This document shows, piece by piece, positions 25,514-35,510 of a stretch of 60,377 bases of DNA. Below the pieces are notes generated by a model. That model searched no databases. It was not told the origin of the DNA and saw only the letters and a program-made list of their open reading frames with translations. Numbering within the stretch: the stretch's first letter is position 1; every line of letters begins with the position of its first letter. Both the position numbers and the translations under genes were made by a program. Origin of the DNA: CAYFQB01 sp964345225 (GTDB lineage Bacteria > Nitrospirota > Thermodesulfovibrionia > Thermodesulfovibrionales > UBA6898); the NCBI GenBank assembly GCA_964345225.1, contig CAYFQB010000046.1, positions 1 to 60,377 on the forward strand, in the 5' to 3' direction.

Positions 25514-26458
25514 ATGAAAAAATATCTGCCTGTTTCTCTGAAATCCGTTAAATCCTATTCGTTGTCAGACAGGAAAAGCATGGTATCAATAAGGTCTTTT
25601 GCCGGAATGCCTGCCAAAGGAGATACCATTGCTGCTTTTCTGAAAAAACTGCCCGATGCCTTTGCCGTGAGGGATTTCAAGTCAGTTGTAAATGCCGTAG
25701 TTTCGGCAAGGGAGAAATCAAGACCTGTTATTCTGGGCATGGGTGCCCATCCTATAAAACTGGGACTCTCCCCGATTATTATTGAGCTGATGAAAAAGGA
25801 TGTTATAACAGCTGTGGCTACAAATGGGGCAAGTGCAGTCCATGACTTTGAGGTATCCCTGGTGGGACATACATCAGAGGATATCGCAAGGGAGCTTCAT
25901 TCAGGCTCTTTTGGCATGGCAAGAGATACAGGCAGAGGAGTGAATCTTGCAATCAATAGAGGAGTAAAAAAGGGATACGGTATAGGCAAGGCCCTTGGTG
26001 AATATATCAATAAGGGGAAGTTTAAATTTAAGGACAGAAGCATATTCTCCAGTTCGTATACCCTCGATATCCCTGTAACAGTTCATGTTGCCTTGGGGAC
26101 CGATATAATACATATGCATCCTGAAGCTGACGGTTCTGCAATTGGTAAAGGAAGCATGAAAGATTTCAAATTATTGAGTTCAGTTGTTGCAGACCTAGAG
26201 GGTGGTGTATATATAAACCTGGGTTCGGCGGTCATACTTCCTGAAGTTTTTCTCAAGGCCCTGAATATTGCAAGGAATCTGGGTAATAAGGTGAAAAATA
26301 TAACAACTGTTAATATGGATTTTATCCAGCATTACAGACCAAAAGAGAATGTTCTTAAACGGCCTACTTTGAAATGTGGCAGAAATTATGCCTTAACCGG
26401 GCATCATGAGATTATGTTCCCTCTCCTGGCTGCCGCTATTGTAGAGAAGATACAATGA
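25514..26458 (+). CDS. Conserved protein of unknown function, possibly deoxyhypusine-synthase-like
   Basis: I do not firmly recognise this 314-residue protein. The segment PVILGMGAHPIKLGLSPII, VITAVATNGASAVHDFE and GSAVILPEVFLKALNIARNLG looks like a nucleotide-binding Rossmann fold comparable to deoxyhypusine-synthase relatives, but the catalytic Lys motif is not obvious. It is soluble, with no signal peptide. It overlaps a one-cluster ferredoxin gene by 4 nt (ATGA), so an electron-transfer partnership is likely. A TAAAAT at 25501-25506 lies 7 nt before its ATG. Confidence 0.4.
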   Translation: MKKYLPVSLKSVKSYSLSDRKSMVSIRSFAGMPAKGDTIAAFLKKLPDAFAVRDFKSVVNAVVSAREKSRPVILGMGAHPIKLGLSPIIIELMKKDVITAVATNGASAVHDFEVSLVGHTSEDIARELHSGSFGMARDTGRGVNLAINRGVKKGYGIGKALGEYINKGKFKFKDRSIFSSSYTLDIPVTVHVALGTDIIHMHPEADGSAIGKGSMKDFKLLSSVVADLEGGVYINLGSAVILPEVFLKALNIARNLGNKVKNITTVNMDFIQHYRPKENVLKRPTLKCGRNYALTGHHEIMFPLLAAAIVEKIQ

Positions 26459-26646
26459 ATGTGATCATAGATGAAGAGCTGTGTATAGGCTGCGGTGCGT
26501 GTGAGGAGATATGCCCTGCTGTTTTTCACCTGGACGAGGTAATAGGTAAATCAGAGGTGATTGACGCTGAGGCGTGTGAATATGTTGGTTGCTGTGAGGC
26601 AGCCGAAGAAAATTGTCCTGTGGAAGCCATCACATTAGAGGAATAA
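26455..26646 (+). CDS. Small ferredoxin
   Basis: The 63-residue protein has C-x2-C-x2-C-x3-CP type ligands in CIGCGACEEICP and a second Cys group CCEAAEENCP, consistent with a single-cluster or 3Fe/4Fe bacterial ferredoxin. Highly acidic. It is translationally coupled to the preceding unknown protein; the couple may form a small redox module. Confidence 0.85.
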   Translation: MNVIIDEELCIGCGACEEICPAVFHLDEVIGKSEVIDAEACEYVGCCEAAEENCPVEAITLEE

Positions 26647-26655
26647 TTATTTTTT

Positions 26656-26694
26656 TACCCAGTTAGAAAGGCGAAGTTCTTCTAACGGGGTTTA
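26656..26694. repeat. Palindromic repeat family ACCCCGTTAGAA, copy 2
   Basis: ACCCAGTTAGAA (26657-26668) faces TTCTAACGGGGT (26680-26691), 11 of 12 positions paired, with TTTAC on the outer right side. It lies 10 nt after the ferredoxin stop. A terminator-like role is possible. Confidence 0.75.
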
Positions 26695-26844
26695 CTATCA
26701 TCTGCCTGAGTATATGTTTTAGTTCCTCATTTATCTCCGTAAAAAAAGCCCCGCCCTTTCAACAGGATTTACCCTCCGTTTTTTAATAAAGCAAGTGGAA
26801 TAAATCAATCAATATAATAGAAAATATATTAGAGGTATTTTAAG

Positions 26845-28572
26845 GTGAAGAATATCGGAATTTCTAATATTTTCAATAAAATTGCAGATCTCCTAGAGAT
26901 AAAAGGGGAAAATCCTTTCAGGATACGTGCATACAGAAAAGCAGCATTTAATATTAATTCCATGGGAAAAGACATCTCCTCACTGTCAAAAGAGGAGCTG
27001 TTGAAGATACCTGGTATAGGCAGGGACCTTGCCGGAAAGATTGATGAGTATCTAATGACAGGCCGTGTTGAAGCGTATGAAAGGTTGAAAGTGGAGATCC
27101 CGGAGAGTCTCGTTACACTCCTTGATGTGCCTGGACTTGGGCCGAAAACCGTGGGGATGATTTATAAAGAATATAGTGTTAAAGATATAGATGGACTCGA
27201 AAGGCTGATCAGGGAACATAAATTATCGGCTCTGCCGGGCATTAAGGAAAAGACAGAGGCAAATATAATCAAGGGCATTGAAATGATAAAAAGATATTCA
27301 ATGAGACATCCGATAGGTAAGATTCTTCCTATAGCGAATGAAATAATTGAATATCTGTCTTCGAAAGCTCCTGAAGACAGATTCAGCATTGCAGGGAGCC
27401 TCAGAAGATGGAAGGATACTGCCAGAGATATCGATATCATTTCAACTTCACAAAGTCCTGGAGACGTGATGAATGTATTTTCGCACATGCCATTTGTTAG
27501 AGAAGTACTAATGAAGGGGCCGACTAAATCAAGTGTTATCATTGATGAAGGTATTCAGGTGGATATAAGGGTTGTTGAAGAAGAAAGCTTTGGCTCTGCA
27601 CTTTCATATTTTACAGGTAGCAAGGCACACAATATCAGGCTGAGGGAGATTGCTTTAAGGTCAGGGCTGAAGGTGAATGAATACGGAATTTTCAGGGAGA
27701 AGGACGGGGAGAAATTAGGCGGTAGGTCTGAGGAAGATATATATAATGTTCTTGGACTGCAGTATATACCGCCTGAAATAAGAGAAGACACGGGCGAGAT
27801 AGAGGCTGCATCAAGTGGCTCTTTGCCAGATCTAATAGAAAGAAAAGATTTAAAGGGAGACCTTCATGTCCACAGCAGCTGGAGCGATGGCAACCATGAA
27901 CTCGAAGAACTTATCGGGATATCGGTTGAAAAGGGATATAAATATATCGCAATAACAGACCACTCCAAAGGACTCGGAATCGCAGGAGGACTTGACGAGA
28001 AAAAAATCATCGAGCAGAAAAGGAAAATAGACGCTCTTAATAAAAAGATCAAAGGATTCAGATTGCTCTCTGGAGTTGAGATTAACATCAAGAGCGATGG
28101 AAGTCTTGATTTTGACGATGATATTTTAAAACAGCTTGATATAGTTATAGCCGCTGTACATTCGGGCTTCAAACAGCCGAAAGAACAGATAACAAAGAGA
28201 ATAGTCTCGGCAATGAGAAATCCTTATGTTTCAATAATAGCCCACCCAACCGGCAGGTTAATAGGCCAGAGGGAGGCCTATGAAGTCTACATTGAAGAAA
28301 TTCTTGATACCGCTTCAAAGACAGGCACAGCAATTGAAATAAATGCATATCCAATGAGGCTTGATCTGTCTGATATTTATGTAAAGATTGCAAAATCTAA
28401 AAAAGTTCCGATGGTCATAAGCACAGATTCCCACAACATCAATCAGTTTGACTTTATGGAATATGGTGTTTCGGTAGCAAGAAGGGGATGGCTCGAAAAG
28501 AAGGATGTCCTGAATACACATGATTTCAGCAGACTGCTGAAGATATTTAAAGGAAAGCCATCACGTCTTTGA
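26845..28572 (+). CDS. polX: PolX-type DNA polymerase with PHP domain
   Basis: The 575-residue protein belongs to bacterial family X polymerases used in base-excision repair. It has HhH motifs (LKIPGIGRDLAGKI and LDVPGLGPKTVG) in the N-terminal 8-kDa/fingers region, the nucleotidyltransferase motif GSLRRWKDTARDIDII (around 185-200) with a third Asp in VDIRVV, and a C-terminal PHP phosphoesterase beginning GDLHVHSSWSDG (around 340). The start is GTG 26845 behind AGAGGT. It is full length and stands alone. Confidence 0.95.
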   Translation: MKNIGISNIFNKIADLLEIKGENPFRIRAYRKAAFNINSMGKDISSLSKEELLKIPGIGRDLAGKIDEYLMTGRVEAYERLKVEIPESLVTLLDVPGLGPKTVGMIYKEYSVKDIDGLERLIREHKLSALPGIKEKTEANIIKGIEMIKRYSMRHPIGKILPIANEIIEYLSSKAPEDRFSIAGSLRRWKDTARDIDIISTSQSPGDVMNVFSHMPFVREVLMKGPTKSSVIIDEGIQVDIRVVEEESFGSALSYFTGSKAHNIRLREIALRSGLKVNEYGIFREKDGEKLGGRSEEDIYNVLGLQYIPPEIREDTGEIEAASSGSLPDLIERKDLKGDLHVHSSWSDGNHELEELIGISVEKGYKYIAITDHSKGLGIAGGLDEKKIIEQKRKIDALNKKIKGFRLLSGVEINIKSDGSLDFDDDILKQLDIVIAAVHSGFKQPKEQITKRIVSAMRNPYVSIIAHPTGRLIGQREAYEVYIEEILDTASKTGTAIEINAYPMRLDLSDIYVKIAKSKKVPMVISTDSHNINQFDFMEYGVSVARRGWLEKKDVLNTHDFSRLLKIFKGKPSRL

Positions 28573-28639
28573 GTTGTTTCTTACCGAATGATTTAAATAT
28601 CTTAATTCCTCATCAAGAAAGTATTAAATTACTTTTTTT

Positions 28640-28668
28640 TTGACTCTTGATAAAAAAGGAGATAGTAT
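28640..28668 (+). promoter_or_regulatory. Promoter of the GGDEF gene
   Basis: TTGACT (28640-28645) and TAGTAT (28663-28668) are spaced by 17 nt, upstream of ATG 28717. Confidence 0.4.
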
Positions 28669-28716
28669 ATTAAAAATAGTAATTTAGTAAATAATATATA
28701 GTAAATAAAGAAAGAT

Positions 28717-30123
28717 ATGATCTTGACTAAAAAGAAAGAGATAGCAATATTTGTTAAAAACGATACCATCCTTAAATTCCTTGAAAAATACTTCAAAAAC
28801 AAAAAAATATTCAATGCACATTATTTTAAAACCATCAATTCTTTTCGTATATATATTAATGAAAATAAGCCTTTAGCAGTTATTGTCCAGGCATCTCTTC
28901 TGAAGTCAATTTCAGACAAAATAACCGGTTTTCCGACTATCGCTATCATTGCAGGGAATATTAAGAAGGGCATAGAAAGTGCTGTAAATTACAATGTTAA
29001 TAGGTATATTTGCAGACCATACCATAAAATTGATCTTGAATATAAACTCGAAAATGTTATTTTAGAGAGTGACTTGTTCGAGGGAATGAAAAATGAGATC
29101 AGGAAGCTTGAAATAATTACAGAGCTGATGCAATTGATTTCGAGTACTCTTGATCCAAAGGAAATATTATTCAGGATCGTAAAAAAGATTTCTGAGATAA
29201 TCAATGTGTCAAGATGTTCCATAGTAAGAGTAGACTGGCTCCACAGGAATGCCTTTGTTGTAGCGACCTATGAGGATCCCAATATCACCGGTATCAAACT
29301 AAGACTTCAGAAGTATCCTGAGATAATGGAAGCCCTTAAATTAAAGAAACCGGTTGTAATAAAAGACATATCGATGGACCCCATAATGCGGAAAGTAAAG
29401 AATATTATCATACCACTCGGTGTCCGCTCCATACTTGTCATACCAATCGTCTTCCGCGAAAAGGTTATAGGAACGCTTTTCCTGAGGACATCCAAGAAAA
29501 TCCATACCATTACTGAAAACGAAATAAAGATCTTAGATTCCATAGCTAGTTCATCAGCCAACGCTCTTTATAATGCCTTTTTATTCGAACAGGCAGAGGA
29601 TGAAAAAAACAGGCTTGAGAAGCTTGCAATTACTGATTTCCTTACAGGTATGTATAATATCAGATACTTTTACCATAGAATCATCGAGGAATTCAGCCGT
29701 TGCCAGAGATATGATCTGCCTATAAGCTGTATTATGCTTGATATAGACTACTTTAAAGAAATCAATGATGTCTACGGGCATAAAACTGGTGACATTGTCC
29801 TTAAAGAATTTGGTCAGCTACTTAAAAGACATTCTCGTAAGAGTGACGTACTCGCAAGATATGGTGGTGAAGAATTTATTATTCTCCTGCCACAGACACC
29901 TGTTGAAGGTGCAATACTTGAGGCTGAACGAATAAGGAAATTTATAAGGGAATATAGATTCAGAGCCATAAAGGATAAAAAGGGGTTGACTGTAAGCATC
30001 GGAATAGCAAGTTACCCCCACACTAAAATTAAGACACATGATGACCTTATATCCTGTTCAGATGATGCACTTTTCACTGCAAAGAGAAAAGGGAGAGATA
30101 AGGTATTGGTATTCGGTCAGTGA
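28717..30123 (+). CDS. Diguanylate cyclase with pseudo-receiver and GAF domains
   Basis: The 468-residue protein has an N-terminal receiver-like region (1-120) lacking a clear phospho-acceptor, a GAF domain (about 135-285) and a C-terminal GGDEF domain with active site GGEEF in ARYGGEEFIILLP. An RxxD inhibitory site (RKSD) lies five residues before GGEEF, so product inhibition is expected. It is presumably cytosolic, making c-di-GMP in response to a small ligand on the GAF domain. PilZ protein at 19497 is a possible effector. Confidence 0.93.
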   Translation: MILTKKKEIAIFVKNDTILKFLEKYFKNKKIFNAHYFKTINSFRIYINENKPLAVIVQASLLKSISDKITGFPTIAIIAGNIKKGIESAVNYNVNRYICRPYHKIDLEYKLENVILESDLFEGMKNEIRKLEIITELMQLISSTLDPKEILFRIVKKISEIINVSRCSIVRVDWLHRNAFVVATYEDPNITGIKLRLQKYPEIMEALKLKKPVVIKDISMDPIMRKVKNIIIPLGVRSILVIPIVFREKVIGTLFLRTSKKIHTITENEIKILDSIASSSANALYNAFLFEQAEDEKNRLEKLAITDFLTGMYNIRYFYHRIIEEFSRCQRYDLPISCIMLDIDYFKEINDVYGHKTGDIVLKEFGQLLKRHSRKSDVLARYGGEEFIILLPQTPVEGAILEAERIRKFIREYRFRAIKDKKGLTVSIGIASYPHTKIKTHDDLISCSDDALFTAKRKGRDKVLVFGQ

Positions 30124-30160
30124 AGGTTTTATATTTATTCTGAACTTTCCTTGACATTTT

Positions 30161-30273
30161 ACCTCGTTAGAAAGCCCTGCTGCTTGCAGCGTGGTGATAT
30201 AGATTAGTTATTGAGCGAACATAGGGTTTACCCCGTTTAGAAATTGTTGTTATTTTCTTCTAACGGGGTAAAC
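30161..30273. repeat. Palindromic repeat family ACCCCGTTAGAA, copy 3 (double)
   Basis: The best arm pair is GTTTACCCCGTTTAGAA (30226-30242) with TTCTAACGGGGTAAAC (30258-30273): 16 paired bases with a bulged T and a 15-nt loop. A further left arm ACCTCGTTAGAA lies at 30161-30172, followed by CTGCTTGCAG. The right edge is about 50 nt before MutS2. It lies between a stop and a promoter-like TATAAT (30308-30313). Confidence 0.8.
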
Positions 30274-30322
30274 TTTCACATGGAGATAATCAGACCAGAG
30301 AAAAATATATAATTAACTTCCT

Positions 30323-32692
30323 ATGACAATAAAAACCGCTGTTGACCTTCTAGAGTTCAATAAACTTCTCGAAATAATTTCTATGACTGCACACAGCGAT
30401 GCTTCACGTAAAGCCATATTAGATATATTTCCGATGAATAACAAAGAGGAGATCATAAAAAGACTAGGACAGATAGAGAATATTCGCAGGATTTCCCATG
30501 AAGGAAGCCCTCTGAAATTTAACATTTTTAAGGATTTATCTTATTTGTTTAAAAAAATAAGACCGGAAGGAGCTGTTTTTGACTCATATGAACTTTCAGC
30601 CTTTTTGCCGGTTCTTGAAACTGCATATGAAATAAGTTTGCAGGGTAATGAAAAGGGGGATATCCCTTTTTTGAAGGAAATCACCGAACATTTAACAGGC
30701 CATCCCGATATACTGGATATTCTTAGAAAATCAATCGACAGCGAGGGGAATATCCTCGACAGCGCCTCATTTTTGATTTCTGATCTCAGGAAGAAAATAA
30801 AAAGACTCGAATATAAAATACAAAAGAAACTTGAGGAGATGATAAGAGATAATAAGATTTCTGTTTTTCTTCAGGATAATTTTATTACACAGAGATCAGG
30901 AAGATGGGTAATACCGGTGAGGATGGACTCAAAAGGGCAGGTACCTGGAGTAGTCCATGATGTTTCCAATACAGGTGAGACTGTTTTTATTGAACCTCTT
31001 GGTATTCTAAATCTCTCTCACGAACTCGAAAATTTTGTCGTTGAAGCAAAAGCAGAAGAAATACGTATAACGAGGGAACTTTCATCGATGATAAGGGCAA
31101 AAGCAGATGAGATGGAAAAAGAGTATAAAATCATTGTCTATCTAGATGCTCTCAACTGCATTTCACAGTTTGCTGATACAATGCATATGCAGAACCCCCA
31201 CATAAATGAAGCAGGCACAATTATAATGGTAAACGCACGGCATCCCCTCCTGGTGCGATCATTTCAAAAATCAGGCGTCCACAGGGATGTTGTGCCGCTT
31301 GATGTATCTTTAGGTGATGGTGATACAATAATGGTCATAACAGGTTCAAATGCTGGCGGTAAGACCATTTCAATCAAGACAATCGGGCTGCTTTTGCTCA
31401 TGGCATTGTCGGGTATGCCTGTACCTGCTGACGCGTCATCCAGTTTTCCTATTGTAAGTAATATCCTTCTTGATATTGGCGATGAACAATCCATAGAAAA
31501 CAATCTTTCAACGTTTTCTGCTCATGTCTCAAATATAGCCGGAATATTAAGGGGGGCAGATTCAAAAACGATTATACTGATTGATGAACTGGGAACAGGT
31601 ACTGACCCTGATGAAGGTACAGCCATTTCCTGTGCTGTACTGAAAGAAATACAAAAAAGAGGTGCACTAGTTTTCGCCACGACAAACCTCGCAGGAATAA
31701 AGGTTTTTGTACACATGACAGAAGGAATGCTGAATGCATCCATGCAATTTGACCAGAAGTCCCTAACCCCGTTATACAGGTTAAGAATAGGAGAGCCCGG
31801 ACAGTCACATGCACTCGAGATAGCCAGAAAATACGGACTCCCTGATAACATTATTGACTCTGCACGGGAGATGGTTGGAGGAATAAAAATCGAATTTGAT
31901 AATCTGATTGCAGATCTGAATGAAAAAAGGGAACGATACGAAAAGGCCCTTGCTGAGTTGTCCCAGCAAAAAATACAACTTGATAACAGGGTAAGAATAA
32001 TCGAACAGAAGATTGCCGAAACCGAGTCACGGCAAAAAGAAATGCTTGAAAATGCTTACAAAGAAGCTTCTGAAATTATTTCAGATATAAAGAGACAGAT
32101 GTATCTGCATCTTGAAGAGGTAAAAAAGGGAGATAAAGCCAGAATCCGTGAAAGCATAAAAAAGGCTGAACAAATGCATAGAGGTGTTATAGAAAACGTC
32201 AAGCGTTATGTCAGGAAAGAAGACGAACCCCCTGCAATAGAGGAAATACAGTTGGGAGATATGATAAATATAAAATCTCTCGGATATGATGCAAAGGTCA
32301 TAAAAATCATTCATAAGAACAGACGGGTGCGGGTAAGGGCTGGAAGCATGGAAATGGAAATACCTTTAACAGATATCGGTTCTATAAGTGGAAAGTCTTT
32401 GACAGAAAGTAATGAGGATAAATTTGAGACTGTCAGCCCTGTTGATTCAGTTTCATCAAGCATAAGACTTGTAGGGTTAAGGGTTAGTGAAGCACTATCG
32501 AGACTTGAACCATTTCTGAATCATGCATCACTTGCCGGATTGCATGAAGTAGTTATTATTCATGGAGTCGGTAAGGGACTGTTAGCCAGGGCTGTTCGTG
32601 ATCACCTGAAGGGGCACCCGCTCGTAAAAGAGTACAGGAAAGGTAAACTATCTGAGGGAGGGAACGGGGTAACAGTTGTAACACTTGTTTAA
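30323..32692 (+). CDS. mutS2: Endonuclease MutS2
   Basis: The 789-residue protein lacks the mismatch-recognition domain and has the MutS2 layout: helical clamp region, ATPase with Walker A GSNAGGKT around residue 341 and LIDELGTGTDPDEG Walker B, a coiled-coil insertion (about 515-640), a KOW-like segment and a C-terminal Smr nuclease domain ending EVVIIHGVGKGLL. It acts in recombination suppression and/or ribosome rescue in other bacteria. No SD precedes ATG 30323; TATAAT ends 9 nt upstream. Confidence 0.95.
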   Translation: MTIKTAVDLLEFNKLLEIISMTAHSDASRKAILDIFPMNNKEEIIKRLGQIENIRRISHEGSPLKFNIFKDLSYLFKKIRPEGAVFDSYELSAFLPVLETAYEISLQGNEKGDIPFLKEITEHLTGHPDILDILRKSIDSEGNILDSASFLISDLRKKIKRLEYKIQKKLEEMIRDNKISVFLQDNFITQRSGRWVIPVRMDSKGQVPGVVHDVSNTGETVFIEPLGILNLSHELENFVVEAKAEEIRITRELSSMIRAKADEMEKEYKIIVYLDALNCISQFADTMHMQNPHINEAGTIIMVNARHPLLVRSFQKSGVHRDVVPLDVSLGDGDTIMVITGSNAGGKTISIKTIGLLLLMALSGMPVPADASSSFPIVSNILLDIGDEQSIENNLSTFSAHVSNIAGILRGADSKTIILIDELGTGTDPDEGTAISCAVLKEIQKRGALVFATTNLAGIKVFVHMTEGMLNASMQFDQKSLTPLYRLRIGEPGQSHALEIARKYGLPDNIIDSAREMVGGIKIEFDNLIADLNEKRERYEKALAELSQQKIQLDNRVRIIEQKIAETESRQKEMLENAYKEASEIISDIKRQMYLHLEEVKKGDKARIRESIKKAEQMHRGVIENVKRYVRKEDEPPAIEEIQLGDMINIKSLGYDAKVIKIIHKNRRVRVRAGSMEMEIPLTDIGSISGKSLTESNEDKFETVSPVDSVSSSIRLVGLRVSEALSRLEPFLNHASLAGLHEVVIIHGVGKGLLARAVRDHLKGHPLVKEYRKGKLSEGGNGVTVVTLV

Positions 32693-32835
32693 GTAACCGG
32701 ACATTTTTGGTGTTTGCCCCTGACATCTGTTTCAGCATCCAAAGTTGGGTTAAATGACCTGTGCTTTCTACTGGGTATATTATATCTAAAATTAGTTTGT
32801 ATTTTAATATTAATACCTGTTAAAAATAATATATA

Positions 32836-35451
32836 GTGGAAATAATTACATCCCATATTAACGCTGACTTTGATTCTCTTGCCTCAATGATTGCGGCAAA
32901 AAAGCTGTATCCCAATGCAGAGATTATTTTCCCCGGCTCCCAGGAGCGTAAACTGAGGGAGTTTTTAAAGGTATTTCAGCCGGTTAAAATTAAACGCATT
33001 AAAGATATCGAGCCTTTAAAGATAAAAAAGCTGATTATAGTTGATACGAAACAACCTGGAAGGATCGGACCATTCGCTGAACTGCTCTCTAATAAAAATC
33101 TGAAGATTCATATATATGACCACCATCCTTTTGTAAAAGGGGATATCAGAGGAGAGGTTGAGAAGATTGAAGAGGTCGGTGCCACTGCGACAATCTTTAC
33201 GGAATTGCTTAGAAGCAGGAAACTCCATCCCAACCCGATGGAAGCGACGATACTCACACTCGGCATATACGAAGAAACAGGTTGCCTCCTTTTCCCCTCG
33301 ACAACGGGCAGGGACTTGCTCGCGGTTTCATACCTCCTGAAAAATGGAGCAAACCTGAACATTGTTTCAAGCTACCTTAAAATAGAATTGAATATAGAGG
33401 AATTAGATCTCCTGAACGAACTTGTGAAATCATCAAAAGAGATAGTTCTCGGAGGAATAAGGATCGTTATAGCCAAGGCAGCCCGGGAGAGTTATATAGG
33501 GGATGCAGCACATCTTGCACACAGGATAATGGATATGGAAGATATTGATGCTGTGTTTCTTCTTTTAAGTATGGAAGGGAAAATATTGTTGGTCGCAAGG
33601 AGCAGGGTACCTGAACTCGATGTTGCATTAATTTTAGCGGAGTTCGGTGGAGGAGGGCATGCAACTGCAGCTTCAGCAACTATAAAAGAGGCTTCAGTCG
33701 AGGTTATTGAAGACAGATTAACACATCTTTTTTCAAAATACGTTAAACCCGGCAAGGTTGCCTCTGATATAATGACCAGCCCTGTAATCACAATACAGTG
33801 GGACAGCTCAATTAAAGGTGCAGAAGTAACCATGACAAGATACGGAGTAAATGTGCTCCCAATTGTAAAAGAAGGGAAATATACTGGGTTAATATCGAGG
33901 GAAATAGTGGAAAAGGCACTCTTTCATGGTTTTGGGAAAAAAAGGTGCACAGAATTTTCCACTACAGATGCCATTACCGTTGGGCCTGACAAGCCGATCA
34001 GAGACATAGAGACAATAATGATAGAACAGAATCAGAGATTCATGCCTGTAATAAAGGAAGGTTTAATAATCGGTGCGATCACCAGGACAGACCTGTTGAG
34101 GGTACTTTATGAGGAATTTTTAAGAAGGAAGCGTCTCGATAAAGAGGACATAACAGAGAGGCCGTCAACAGGAAGGAATTTGTCAGCATCGCTGAAAGAC
34201 AGATTTCCAGAGGAAATTTTACAAATACTGAGGGTGTCTGGAGAAATTGCTGATGACATGGGATTTAGCGCCTATCTTGTGGGAGGAACGGTCAGGGATT
34301 TACTGCTCGGCCAGGAAAATCTTGACATAGATATAGTAATAGAAGGAGACGGAATCGACTTTGCCAAGGCCTTGAGTAAGAAATTAAAATCAAAGGTGAG
34401 ATCTCATCAGCGTTTTGGAACAGCCCAGATTTTCAAGAATGAACTCAGACTGGATATAGCAACAGCAAGGACTGAATACTACGAGTCACCGGCTGCACTT
34501 CCAAAGGTTAAAACTTCATCAATTAAGAAGGATCTTTACAGAAGAGACTTTACAATCAATAGCCTTGCCATAAAACTGAATCCAAAAAATTTCGGGCAGT
34601 TGGTTGATTTTTTTGGGGGCATGCGCGATATCAGGGAAAAGACCATAAGGGCACTTCATAATCTCAGCTATGTTGAGGATCCGACACGTGCATTCAGGGC
34701 TATAAGATTCTCTGAAAGATTTGGTTTCAAGCTCAGCAAACATACAGTAAATCTCATAAAGTCCGCAATAAAAATGAATTTATTTGAGAGACTTTCGGGA
34801 TCAAGACTGTATGAAGAACTTTTTATCGCCTTTAACGAAACGAATCCTGTCAGCACATTGAAGAGACTTTCTGATTTCGGACTTCTGAAGGTAATCCATC
34901 AAGATCTGATATTCGACGAAAAACTTGAAGCTACTTTACTGTCAATGTACGAAACGCTCGCATGGTATAATTTGCTGTATTTGGAAGAGAAGCCTGATAT
35001 TGGAATTCTGTATCTTATGACCCTTCTTTCAAATCTCACGGAAAGTGACAGAAAAGAGGCCCTTGAGAGACTTTCCACACCCCCGAAGATCAAGGAAATA
35101 ATCCTGAAAAGCATATCATGGTCTAATGAAATACTCGGTCAGCTTCCTTTGAATGATCATGTTAAACTCTATCATCTTCTGATAAATATGGATATCGAAA
35201 TACTACTTTTTTCTATGGCTGTCACGAAAGACACAAGAAAAAAGAAGGAGATATCACAATTTCTTATAGAACTGAAAAAGATCAAGCCCCTTTTAAAAGG
35301 CCGTGATATAAAGAAATTAAAGATTCCGCCAGGTCCCGTTTATTCTAAAATATTAAAAGAACTGCTTGATGAAAAACTTAGAGGGAAACTCAAGACAGAA
35401 GAGGACGAAAAAAGCTTTATTATTGAACACTTTGCCCCGCCACATGTTTAA
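32836..35451 (+). CDS. DHH phosphoesterase - CBS pair - tRNA nucleotidyltransferase fusion (A-adding type)
   Basis: The 871-residue protein combines a DHH/DHHA1 phosphoesterase (NADFDS at 9-14, D95-H96-H97, GGGGHATAAS near 275), two CBS domains (about 315-435) and a class II tRNA nucleotidyltransferase head (GGTVRDLLLG, LDIDIVIEGD, RRDFTINSLA, DPTRAFRAIRFSERFGF). This fusion is known in Aquificae/Deinococcus-Thermus and other lineages, where the enzyme adds A to tRNA ends with a separate CC-adding enzyme. Start is GTG 32836 without a clear SD. tRNA-Leu in the window already encodes CCA. Confidence 0.92.
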   Translation: MEIITSHINADFDSLASMIAAKKLYPNAEIIFPGSQERKLREFLKVFQPVKIKRIKDIEPLKIKKLIIVDTKQPGRIGPFAELLSNKNLKIHIYDHHPFVKGDIRGEVEKIEEVGATATIFTELLRSRKLHPNPMEATILTLGIYEETGCLLFPSTTGRDLLAVSYLLKNGANLNIVSSYLKIELNIEELDLLNELVKSSKEIVLGGIRIVIAKAARESYIGDAAHLAHRIMDMEDIDAVFLLLSMEGKILLVARSRVPELDVALILAEFGGGGHATAASATIKEASVEVIEDRLTHLFSKYVKPGKVASDIMTSPVITIQWDSSIKGAEVTMTRYGVNVLPIVKEGKYTGLISREIVEKALFHGFGKKRCTEFSTTDAITVGPDKPIRDIETIMIEQNQRFMPVIKEGLIIGAITRTDLLRVLYEEFLRRKRLDKEDITERPSTGRNLSASLKDRFPEEILQILRVSGEIADDMGFSAYLVGGTVRDLLLGQENLDIDIVIEGDGIDFAKALSKKLKSKVRSHQRFGTAQIFKNELRLDIATARTEYYESPAALPKVKTSSIKKDLYRRDFTINSLAIKLNPKNFGQLVDFFGGMRDIREKTIRALHNLSYVEDPTRAFRAIRFSERFGFKLSKHTVNLIKSAIKMNLFERLSGSRLYEELFIAFNETNPVSTLKRLSDFGLLKVIHQDLIFDEKLEATLLSMYETLAWYNLLYLEEKPDIGILYLMTLLSNLTESDRKEALERLSTPPKIKEIILKSISWSNEILGQLPLNDHVKLYHLLINMDIEILLFSMAVTKDTRKKKEISQFLIELKKIKPLLKGRDIKKLKIPPGPVYSKILKELLDEKLRGKLKTEEDEKSFIIEHFAPPHV

Positions 35452-35510
35452 TTCAAAGAAATAACTGTCAAAGTATTGACGTTATTCAAATAATTTGTTA
35501 GTGTGGTTCT

